From Desulfamplus sp. (GTDB lineage: Bacteria; Desulfobacterota; Desulfobacteria; Desulfobacterales; Desulfobacteraceae), in assembly GCA_015232935.1 (NCBI GenBank), contig JADFYT010000064.1:1-10107 (forward strand): a stretch of DNA of 10,107 bases, read 5' to 3'. The notes under the pieces were generated by a model, which searched no databases, had not been told where the DNA came from, and saw only the letters and a program-made list of their open reading frames with translations. A program made the position numbers and the translations under genes. Positions 1 to 6,321 of the stretch are shown one piece after another (the first letter of the stretch is position 1; every line of letters starts with the position of its first letter).

Positions 1-119
1 AGATATGAAAAAAAACAATTGTTTTTCTCCTGGCTTCCGGCTCACATATCAAAAATATGATTATGAAATATTTGCCGCCTTTTTCTCTGAGTAGCTACAA
101 TGTGTCACAAGAATTTAGA

Positions 120-148
120 TTGATAATGATATGAGGTTGTGATATATT
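120..148 (+). promoter_or_regulatory. Sigma70-type promoter of carD
   Basis: TTGATA at 120-125 is followed by exactly 17 bases and then TATATT at 143-148. Each hexamer matches the housekeeping consensus at 5 of 6 positions. Transcription would start near 155 and give a leader of about 67 bases before the carD start. The assignment is by motif only. Confidence 0.5.
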
Positions 149-221
149 ATTCAATGATGGCAGTTTTGTTTGTTTAAGAATTTAACAAAAGATTTGTGCT
201 TACAAATAGGGGGAGAGTCTA

Positions 222-731
222 ATGGCAGTTGCACGTGGACCTGGGAAGAAAAAATTTAACAAAGGAGATCTGGCTGTTTATCCTGCACATGGGGTAGGCT
301 GTATTGAATCCATTGAAAGCAAAGAGATCAATGGAGAAAATATGAATTTTTATATGATGAAGATCATTGAAAATGGCATGGTTATAATGATTCCTACGTC
401 AAATGTTGAATCCGTGGGGCTTAGGGATCTTATCCCTGAAAATGAGATTCCCCAAGTTTATAAGATTATGCAGAAAAAGGGACAGATAGCAGATAATCAA
501 ACCTGGAATCGCAGATATCGGGAATACATGGATAAAATTAAAACCGGTTCCATATACGATGTTGCAGAGGTATTTAGAGACCTGTTTCATCTGAAACTTG
601 AAAAAGACCTCTCCTTTGGGGAACGCAAACTTCTGGATACGGCTCAAAGTCTTCTTGTACAGGAACTTTCAACAGCAAAGTCCATAAATGAACAGGAGAT
701 GATTACAGAGATAGAGAATCTTTTTACATAA
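222..731 (+). CDS. carD: CarD/CdnL-family RNA polymerase-binding transcriptional regulator
   Basis: This 169-residue protein has the two-part build of the CarD/CdnL family. Residues about 10-70 form the Tudor-like RNA polymerase-interacting domain (FNKGDLAVYPAHGVG at 12-26, then a beta-rich stretch ending MIPTSNVESVGLR). Residues about 75-169 form the helical DNA-binding domain, with Trp95 in the NQTWNRRYRE segment at the place of the conserved Trp that wedges into the promoter minor groove. Family members bind the beta subunit and stabilise the open promoter complex, affecting rRNA and many other promoters. The length is typical, and it lacks the HMGA-like tail of the myxobacterial CarD, so it is the CdnL type. 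The ATG has a strong AGGGGGAG ribosome site at 208-215. A hairpin at 838-877 probably ends the transcript. Function is assigned by family. Confidence 0.93.
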   Translation: MAVARGPGKKKFNKGDLAVYPAHGVGCIESIESKEINGENMNFYMMKIIENGMVIMIPTSNVESVGLRDLIPENEIPQVYKIMQKKGQIADNQTWNRRYREYMDKIKTGSIYDVAEVFRDLFHLKLEKDLSFGERKLLDTAQSLLVQELSTAKSINEQEMITEIENLFT

Positions 732-837
732 ACATATTGAATCAGTTTTTTGGTTGATGTGGTTCAGGCGGTTTTTTGTAAGTTTTTGTTTGCACATGCC
801 AAAACTCGACCAGAAACAAGAAAATAAAAAAACTATA

Positions 838-884
838 AGAACCGACAGTTGCTGTTTGTTATGCTTCTGCCGGTTTTCATTTTT
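838..884 (+). terminator. Terminator-like hairpin between carD and the pseudouridine synthase gene
   Basis: AACCGACAG at 840-848 pairs with CTGCCGGTT at 867-875 with a single A/C mismatch. The stem can be extended by a G-U and an A-U pair at its base, and the loop is 18 bases. A T-rich run (TTTTCATTTTT) starts at the end of the stem. It suits a rho-independent terminator for carD, but it ends only about 20 bases before the next gene's start, so partial read-through or attenuation is possible. Confidence 0.5.
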
Positions 885-901
885 ATGGGAAAATATGTGT
901 T

Positions 902-1984
902 TTGGAAATCAACTTTGTGATTACAAGCGAGTTAGATGGCAAGCGTCTTGATTGTGTAGTGACGGCAAAGACCCCTGAATCCTCCCGCTCTGCAATTATA
1001 CAGCTTATCAAGAACGGGAATATTTTGGTGTCCGGCAAAAGCAGAAAGCCCTCCTACAAAGTGCATAACGGAGATCTGATTTCAGGCATAATTCCAGATG
1101 AACATAAATACACTCATTCTATTTGGGAGCATTCTGTTCAAGAAAGTTTTGCTTTCACCCATGTTGATCAAAATAATACCATGGTTGGAGATACTTTGGT
1201 TTTAGCCAGAAGAGTCAATCTCCCTTTTGATATTATCCATGAAGACAGCCATATCCTTGTTATCAATAAGAATCCTGGCGTGGTTGTTCATCCTGCTCCT
1301 GGTAATTTGTCGGCAACGCTTGTGAACTCCCTGATAAGTTATTGTCCGGAAATCCGATTTACAGGAGAGGATATTTTAAGGCCGGGTATTGTACACAGGT
1401 TAGATCGAGATACAAGCGGTGTCATGGTTGTGGCAAAAGAGAACAGGGCATTTTTCTTTCTCAAAAAAGAGTTTATGCAAAGAAGGGTTGAAAAAAGATA
1501 CCTTGCTATTATTTCAGGCAATATCAGGGGAGATGCTGGACGCATTGTTTTGCCGATTGGCCGCCATCCTGTGAAACGTAAAATGATGTCAACAGTTGCT
1601 GAAAATGGTCGATACGCAGAAACACTATGGCAGGTGAGACAAAGATATGATGGTGCCACTCTGGTTGAAGTTGAGTTGAAGACTGGCAGAACTCACCAGG
1701 TAAGGGCTCATTTCAGGGCACTTGGACATCCATTAGTAGGAGATATTGTCTATGGTTTTAGACGTCGGTATGGAACAGGATGTGGCAATATTTTTGGTGT
1801 AGATGGAAAAAGCCGAAATAGAAAAAGAGATTTTGAAAAAAAAGATCGTGCTCAAGGAGTTAAAAACATAATTTCAAGGCATATGCTTCACGCATGGAAG
1901 TTGAGTTTTAGACATCCATGGTCAGGAAGGAGGGTCGAATTTACCGCACCTATACCAGATGATATGGCAAAATTCATAGATTAA
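902..1984 (+). CDS. RluA-family 23S rRNA/tRNA pseudouridine synthase
   Basis: A 360-residue enzyme of the RluA family, which isomerises uridine to pseudouridine in structural RNA. An S4 RNA-binding domain covers residues about 12-62 (RLD at 15-17, SRS at 28-30, KPSYKV at 49-54, GD at 57-58). The catalytic domain holds the diagnostic GIVHRLDRDTSG at 162-173 with catalytic Asp168, the LKTGRTHQVRAH motif at 259-270 and HPLVGD at 276-281. It is longer than the roughly 300-325 residues of RluD-like proteins. The extra length lies in a segment at about 65-105 between the S4 and catalytic domains and a Lys/Arg-rich insert at about 285-325. The start is TTG, because no ATG or GTG lies in frame nearby and the S4-type N-terminus begins there; GGGA at 887-890 is a weak ribosome site. 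The RNA target (RluD, RluC or other) cannot be told from sequence alone. Confidence 0.9.
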   Translation: MEINFVITSELDGKRLDCVVTAKTPESSRSAIIQLIKNGNILVSGKSRKPSYKVHNGDLISGIIPDEHKYTHSIWEHSVQESFAFTHVDQNNTMVGDTLVLARRVNLPFDIIHEDSHILVINKNPGVVVHPAPGNLSATLVNSLISYCPEIRFTGEDILRPGIVHRLDRDTSGVMVVAKENRAFFFLKKEFMQRRVEKRYLAIISGNIRGDAGRIVLPIGRHPVKRKMMSTVAENGRYAETLWQVRQRYDGATLVEVELKTGRTHQVRAHFRALGHPLVGDIVYGFRRRYGTGCGNIFGVDGKSRNRKRDFEKKDRAQGVKNIISRHMLHAWKLSFRHPWSGRRVEFTAPIPDDMAKFID

Positions 1985-2001
1985 CCAGACAGCTTTGATA
2001 A

Positions 2002-2029
2002 ACCCCCGCCCCTTGTGGGCCGCGGGGGT
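2002..2029. terminator. GC-rich hairpin between convergent genes
   Basis: ACCCCCGC at 2002-2009 pairs perfectly with GCGGGGGT at 2022-2029. Inside, CCC/GGG pairs close a TTGT loop with two bulged C bases. It lies 17 bases after the pseudouridine synthase stop and also downstream of fdhA on the other strand. No long T run follows on the + strand; TTTATC follows on the - strand. A bidirectional terminator or processing stem is likely, though not a textbook intrinsic terminator. Confidence 0.5.
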
Positions 2030-2220
2030 GGTTGAGATTATAGGATCAAGACAGGTTAACCTCTACTCTCCTTGTCTCTGGAGTAGATGTTGCCGATTAA
2101 TGCGCTTTATCATTAAACTCCATTCTTATTTTCATGGTTCAGGGTGGCCATACGAATGTTGCCATAAAAATAAATTTTGATTCTCATGATTTGGAGTGGC
2201 AATAAAACGGGCATTAAGGT

Positions 2221-4986
2221 TTATGCTGCTTTTTGTATTGTAATGGCACAAACTTTTAATTCCGGTATCTTTGATACGGGGTCAAGTTTTGCGTTGGTTA
2301 GCCGGTTGGCTGCTGCCTGGGCAAAATGAAACGGTATGAATATGGTTCCATCCACAGCTTTTGAAGAGATCGCAAGTTTTGCCTTTATTTTTCCTCTTCT
2401 GGAGAATACATCTACCGTTTCGCCATTGCTCATATCAAGTCTTGCCGCATCGTTTGGTGAAATTTCTACAAAACATTCGGGTGACATCCTGTTCAAACCT
2501 TCAGATTTCATGGTCATGGAGCCTGTATGATAATGATAGAGAATGCGTCCAGTTGTGAGCATAAAAGGATATTCGGCATCTGGCAGTTCTGCCGGTGGCT
2601 GATGCTCAATAGCATGGAAGAGTCCTTTGCCTCTTGTAAACTGAGCAGTGTGTAAAATTGGTGTCCCTGGATGATCAACAGTTGGACATGGCCAGTGGAT
2701 ACCCCCATTCTCAATCCTGTTCCAGGTAATGCCGGCATAAGATGGTGTCACCTTTCTTATCTCCTCAAAAATCTCGCCTGCATTGGCATAGTGCATAGGT
2801 ATTCCCATTCTGGTAGCTATCTTGCAGGTTATTTCCCAGTCCTCTCTTGCAAAGCCTGGTGCTTCAACAGCTTTTCTGACACGCTGTACTCTGCGTTCTG
2901 TATTGGAAAATGTTCCATTTTTTTCTGCAAAACAAAAAGCGGGAAGTACCACATCAGCAATCTGGGCGGTCTCTGTCAGGAAAATATCCTGAACCACAAG
3001 AAAATCAAGATTTTTAAACGCTTTCTCTGCATGGTTGAGATCAGGATCAGATACTAACGGGTTCTCTCCAATAATATACAGGGATTTGAAATCGCCTTTT
3101 TCCGCTTTATGAATCATCTCTGTTACGGGAAGACCTGGTTTGTTAGAGAGGCCAGTAACACCCCATACTGTTTCATATTTTTTAATGACACCTGGATCAT
3201 CTACCTTCTGGTAGGCGGTAAATACGTTGGGAAGGCCTCCCATATCGCAGGCACCCTGTACATTATTCTGTCCTCTCAAAGGATTGACACCGCCACCGGC
3301 TTTACCAAGATGACCACATAGCATGGATAGATTGGCAAGAGACTTTACATTGTCAGTACCACATGTGTGCTGGGTTATTCCCATGCAGTAGCAGATACTT
3401 GCCTTGTCAGCCTTTGCAAAGAGCCTTGCGGTTTCTATTATGTCGCTGGCAGGAATTCCGGTAATTCCCTCCACATGGGCAGGTGTATATTTTTTGATGG
3501 TCTCCTTGATTTGCTCAAAACCTTCTGTCCGGTTTTGTATGAACTCCTTGTCATAAAGATCTTCTTCAATAATGACATGCATAAGCCCGTTGATCCAGGC
3601 TATATCAGTACCCAGATTGGGCCTGAGCCACTTTTTTGCGTACTCAGTGAGTTTTATTTTTCTCGGGTCAATCACAATAAGGGTTTTGCCTTTGAGAGTT
3701 GCCCTTTTTATAAAGGTTGACAGTACAGGGTGGTTCTCGGTTGTGTTTGAGCCTGTTACCAGAATAACATCCGCGGTTTCAATATCTGCGATTGTGTTTG
3801 TCATTGCACCACTTCCAAATGCCGCAGCCAGACCGGCTACTGTGGAGGAGTGTCAGAGTCGGGCACAATGGTCAATATTGTTGGTTTTAAGAACAGCTCT
3901 TGCGAATTTTTGTGCGATATAGTTCTCTTCGCTCGTCACTCTTGCTGATGTCAAAACCCCCATGGAATCTGATCCATATTTAGCCTTGATATCAGTAAAT
4001 CTTGTCGCTACAAGATTCAATGCTTCGTCCCATGTCGCCTCCTCAAGGTTTCCGTCTTTTCTGACAAGGGGTGTAGTCAGGCGATTTTTGGATGCAACAA
4101 AATCATAACCATATCTTCCCTTCACACACAGGCTTCCGTGGTTGGGTTCAGCGTCGGCACCGTTGATCTGAACAATCTTGTTGTTCTGGACAGAGAGCTC
4201 TATCTGGCATCCTACGCCGCAGTAAGAGCATGTGGTTCGTGTTTTTTCTGTTTTTGAGAAGCGTTTTTTGTTTGCAAACGTCTCTTTAGGTACCAGAGCA
4301 GCGACAGGGCATACCTGAACACACTCTCCACAGAACACGCAGTCCGAATCTTTCAATGAGACATCTGTGCCCGCAACTATTTTGGCCTTGGTACCTCTAT
4401 ATCCAAAATCTATGGCATTGTTAACCTGAATCTCACGACAAGCCTGAACACATCTGCCGCAAAGAATACATCGGGAAAAATCTCTTATTATAAAAGGGTT
4501 TACTGTTTCCATGGGGTAATCAGATGCAGACAAGGGGATAGCTTTTGTAGTTACCTGGTAGCGGTATGCCAGATCCTGGAGCCTGCAATCTCCCCATGCA
4601 GGGCAAAGCTCGTTATAGTTGTCATCCTTTAGAACCTTCAGATGAAATGATGTCCAGTCGTCTGGCTCAAAATCTCTTATGGCACAGTTGTGATTTCCTG
4701 ATGCGAGCATAAGCTGAATGATATTTCTACGTGCCTTTATAACTGTAGGCGATTCGCTTCTGACAAGCATTCCTGGAGCAGCGGGGGTAGAACACGATGG
4801 AACAATGTCTCTTGCCCCTTTTACCTCCACAACGCACACACGGCATGCACCGGTAGGTATGGCTCCTTTCAAATGGCACAAGGTGGGGATAAAAATGTTA
4901 TTTTTCTGAGCGACTTCAAGAATCGTCTCCCCAGTTTCAAAGGTAAATTGCTTGTTGTCAATGGTTATGATATTTTCTTTATTCAT
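2221..4986 (-). CDS. fdhA: Selenocysteine-containing formate dehydrogenase, catalytic (alpha) subunit; UGA read as Sec
   Basis: This molybdenum- or tungsten-dependent enzyme oxidises formate to CO2 or reduces CO2. Read through the in-frame TGA at 3853-3855, the product has 921 residues with Sec378 in the context DHCARL-U-HSS, as in FdhF-type enzymes, where Sec coordinates the metal and the next His acts in catalysis. Visible domains are: a [2Fe-2S] domain (C37, C48, C51, C65); a His-Cys type [4Fe-4S] region (H99, C101, C128, C134); two ferredoxin clusters (C173/176/179/183 and C216/219/222/226); the molybdopterin [4Fe-4S] domain (C253, C256, C260, C287, then K289); the catalytic domain; and a C-terminal dinucleotide-binding barrel (HTGSMT and KIPELK). 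No signal peptide is seen, so it is cytoplasmic, of the NAD-linked/CO2-reductase type. AAGAGGA at 4994-5000 sets the ATG. No diaphorase subunit gene is adjacent. Treating it as two genes or a pseudogene would be wrong. Confidence 0.95.
3810..3855 (-). promoter_or_regulatory. Bacterial SECIS element directing Sec insertion in fdhA
   Basis: Directly after the UGA (3853-3855, read on the - strand) the mRNA can fold into a hairpin. AGCC at 3835-3838 pairs with GGCT at 3826-3829 around the loop GGTCT at 3830-3834. A lower stem forms between CACTCC next to the UGA and GGAAGTG at 3810-3816 with one bulged A. The GGTCT loop starts 22 bases from the first base of UGA, by my recollection the same spacing and loop core as the Escherichia coli fdhF SECIS recognised by SelB. 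It overlaps the coding sequence HSSTVAGLAAAFGSG. Confidence 0.85.
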
Positions 4987-5145
4987 GGGTTATTCCTCTT
5001 AATTGGAAAAACTGATTACTATTGCTGTATATCTATTTTTGCCTTGTTAGGTTTTAGAATAGGATGCTAATTCTATAGTGCTCCAGATAACTAACTTGGT
5101 GAAAATGTTGCCTGATACCACTGGCAAAGGGTTTGTCTTACCAGA

Positions 5146-5252
5146 AGACTTTCCTGGAAGTCTATAGTTGACCAGAAAAAATATCCCAAAAATGAGACAA
5201 ACAAGGTCAAAAACAGCAAATTGTTGAAAATTATAGACTTCCAGACAAGTCT
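5146..5252. repeat. Two inverted copies of a 21-bp dyad sequence (AGACTT-N6-AAGTCT core)
   Basis: The copy at 5146-5166 and the copy at 5232-5252 (opposite orientation) agree at 19 of 21 positions. They include a perfect 13-bp inverted match, CTGGAAGTCTATA at 5154-5166 against 5232-5244. Each copy is itself a dyad, AGACTT-N6-AAGTCT, so four half-sites are present with centres 89 bp apart. A nested inverted pair, TTGACC at 5168-5173 and GGTCAA at 5205-5210, lies between them. The array sits between fdhA and the solute-binding protein gene, and its right end contains the latter's stop codon. Function is unknown: operator pair, terminator or small dispersed repeat. Confidence 0.7.
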
Positions 5253-5255
5253 ATA
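5232..5255 (-). terminator. Possible terminator of the solute-binding protein gene
   Basis: On the - strand a 9-bp stem of TATAGACTT and AAGTCTATA encloses a 6-base loop, and ATTTTC follows. The stem overlaps the TAG stop of the gene at 5251-6009. It is AT-rich and the T run is short, so it would be a weak terminator. The same dyad is half of the repeat described at 5146-5252. Confidence 0.35.
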
Positions 5256-6009
5256 GACCGGATAATTTTCCCTCTTTTTTCAGATCAATGAAAGCTTGCT
5301 CTAATCTTGTCAATAATTCTTGAGCATTCGCAGTTTTTTTGGAAACAATGAGAAAAACATCAAGCAATGATATGCTGTGGCTCTGTATTCCAGGGATAAT
5401 AATCGCCTTTAATGCTTTTTCCGAAGGGTAACTGTAGTCAAGAAGATAATCAGCTCTTTGAAATTTAAGTTTTTTGAATGCAAGCTCGTGAGTGTTTGTC
5501 ATATCAGGTATTATGTTATTTGCCGGATTTTCCATATATTGGATGAATCCGCCATAACTGTACCCTTTGATTGTGAGAATCCTTTTTCCTTTCATCTCTT
5601 CTTTAGTTTTTACGGGCACTGTCTCTTGTCGGGAATAAATCCGCAGGTCTATTTCAGTAATTTTTTCGTTGCTGTACAAAACATTGCCTTCAAGTTCTGG
5701 AACGCCCTTGACACCCAGAAAGATATCTGATTCTCCATTTGCAAGATAGCTGTAAAGCCTTTTTGGTGGATAGCCTTTTATTGAATATGGAAGGTTGCAT
5801 CTTTCAAAAGCCATTTTGATATAGTCAATTAAAATTCCCGAAGGTTCCTGATTTTCTTCTACTATATAAAACGGCTGGAAATTAAAGACACCTATTTTGA
5901 TCTGTTCGGTTTTGACCTGTTCTGCTTTAAGTTCTTTTGCAAAAATTGAATTTCCTGATAAAAGGACGCAGAAAATAAGCAGTATAAACACGGTATTGAG
6001 TTTTTTCAT
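5251..6009 (-). CDS. Exported family 3 solute-binding protein (orphan periplasmic binding protein)
   Basis: A 252-residue protein with a clear signal peptide: KK at 2-3, a hydrophobic core at about 7-20 and a likely signal peptidase I cut after SIFA at about residue 24. The mature part follows the SBP_bac_3 fold, with IKIGVFNFQPFYIVEEN at 37-53, GILIDYIKMAFER at 58-70, a GESDIFLGV segment at 92-100 and GKRILTIKGYSYG at 141-153 opening the second lobe. Such proteins bind amino acids or other small polar solutes for ABC import or sensing. No permease or ATPase gene is adjacent, as is common for orphan copies in deltaproteobacteria, and the ligand cannot be predicted. The C-terminus (KKEGKLSGL) is about ten residues shorter than the neighbouring family member at the right edge, and its stop lies inside a repeat. 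AGGAGG at 6015-6020 supports the ATG start. Confidence 0.85.
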   Translation of the reverse strand: MKKLNTVFILLIFCVLLSGNSIFAKELKAEQVKTEQIKIGVFNFQPFYIVEENQEPSGILIDYIKMAFERCNLPYSIKGYPPKRLYSYLANGESDIFLGVKGVPELEGNVLYSNEKITEIDLRIYSRQETVPVKTKEEMKGKRILTIKGYSYGGFIQYMENPANNIIPDMTNTHELAFKKLKFQRADYLLDYSYPSEKALKAIIIPGIQSHSISLLDVFLIVSKKTANAQELLTRLEQAFIDLKKEGKLSGL

Positions 6010-6110
6010 TAGAACCTCCTGTAAGGCACGTTTGGAACATAACCGAATGGACTGTAATCAGGCCGACAGGCCATAAACCTGTTTATTAGCAATCTCAGCA
6101 TTGGACTCTC

Positions 6111-6124
6111 AATTGCCGGCAATT
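6111..6124. promoter_or_regulatory. Perfect 14-bp palindrome, candidate operator
   Basis: AATTGCCGGCAATT is a perfect palindrome placed midway in the divergent intergenic region, roughly 100 bp from the left gene's start and 200 bp from the right gene's. It could be bound by a dimeric regulator. The regulator is unknown, and a chance palindrome is not excluded. Confidence 0.35.
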
Positions 6125-6174
6125 TATGCTTGGATTCAGGTTCTTTAACAAAAATACAGATTGAGATTCAGTAC

Positions 6175-6204
6175 AATATAAATTTAATAGTGTCAATCAA
6201 TCAA
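6175..6204 (-). promoter_or_regulatory. Possible promoter of the solute-binding protein gene
   Basis: On the - strand TTGATT (6199-6204) is followed after 18 bases by TATATT (6175-6180). The -35 match is modest, and the distance to the gene start (about 165 bases) implies a long leader that would contain the palindrome at 6111-6124. Weakly supported. Confidence 0.3.
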
Positions 6205-6233
6205 CTCGACCTATTCTAATTTTGAACGATATC

Positions 6234-6263
6234 TTGACTTTTTATTTGTCAAAAGTTTATAAG
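6234..6263 (+). promoter_or_regulatory. Sigma70-type promoter of the RnfB/GltD-like fusion gene
   Basis: TTGACT at 6234-6239 and TATAAG at 6258-6263 are separated by 18 bases and match the consensus at 5 of 6 positions each. Transcription would begin near 6270, about 52 bases before the ATG. GGGGG at 6312-6316 gives the ribosome site. Confidence 0.5.
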
Positions 6264-6321
6264 ATTCAGGCTCATGTCAATTTTTTTAATGTAGCAAAAA
6301 TATTATATTACGGGGGTAAGA

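Larger units (their letters stand above)
6010..6321. other. Divergent intergenic region
   Basis: This 312-bp AT-rich region separates the leftward solute-binding protein gene from the rightward flavoprotein fusion. No credible gene is seen. It holds the ribosome site and a possible promoter for the left gene, a promoter for the right gene, a 14-bp perfect palindrome at 6111-6124 and a short direct repeat of CAGGCC at about 6060-6073. Confidence 0.6.

Noticed and set aside
11..26. 16-bp perfect palindrome AAAAACAATTGTTTTT at the left edge
   Set aside because: It is almost all A and T, so the stem would be weak and chance occurrence is likely. It might be the end of an upstream gene's terminator, but that gene is outside the window.
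122..132. Fur-box-like GATAATGATAT over the carD promoter
   Set aside because: Only the first half of the consensus matches; the rest diverges, and AT-rich DNA produces such partial matches easily.
754..951. 65-residue + strand ORF between carD and the pseudouridine synthase gene
   Set aside because: It runs through the terminator-like hairpin, overlaps the next gene's start, has no ribosome site and has a composition unlike a protein.
2053..2086. Cluster of small palindromes (AGGTTAACCT, CTACTC/GAGTAG) suggesting a small RNA
   Set aside because: Stems are short and no promoter or terminator frames them, so a small RNA cannot be supported.
1995..2180. 61-residue + strand ORF in the gap before fdhA
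   Set aside because: It spans the GC-rich hairpin, has no convincing ribosome site and no recognisable protein features.
2157..2204. TTGCCA/TGGCAA inverted repeat just downstream of fdhA as a terminator
   Set aside because: Only 6 bp of stem around a 32-base loop and no following T run; probably chance.
2221..3804. Separate 527-residue molybdopterin oxidoreductase gene starting at the ATG at 3804
   Set aside because: The frame is continuous with the upstream FdhA frame through a UGA in a conserved Sec context with a SECIS hairpin. An internal start would lack the active-site Sec and the Fe-S domains.
6022..6037. Sigma54-like promoter (GGCACG followed by TTTGGAAC)
   Set aside because: The GGCACG half looks right, but the expected GC dinucleotide of the -12 element is missing at the required spacing, and it points toward a gene 285 bp away that has a better sigma70-type promoter.
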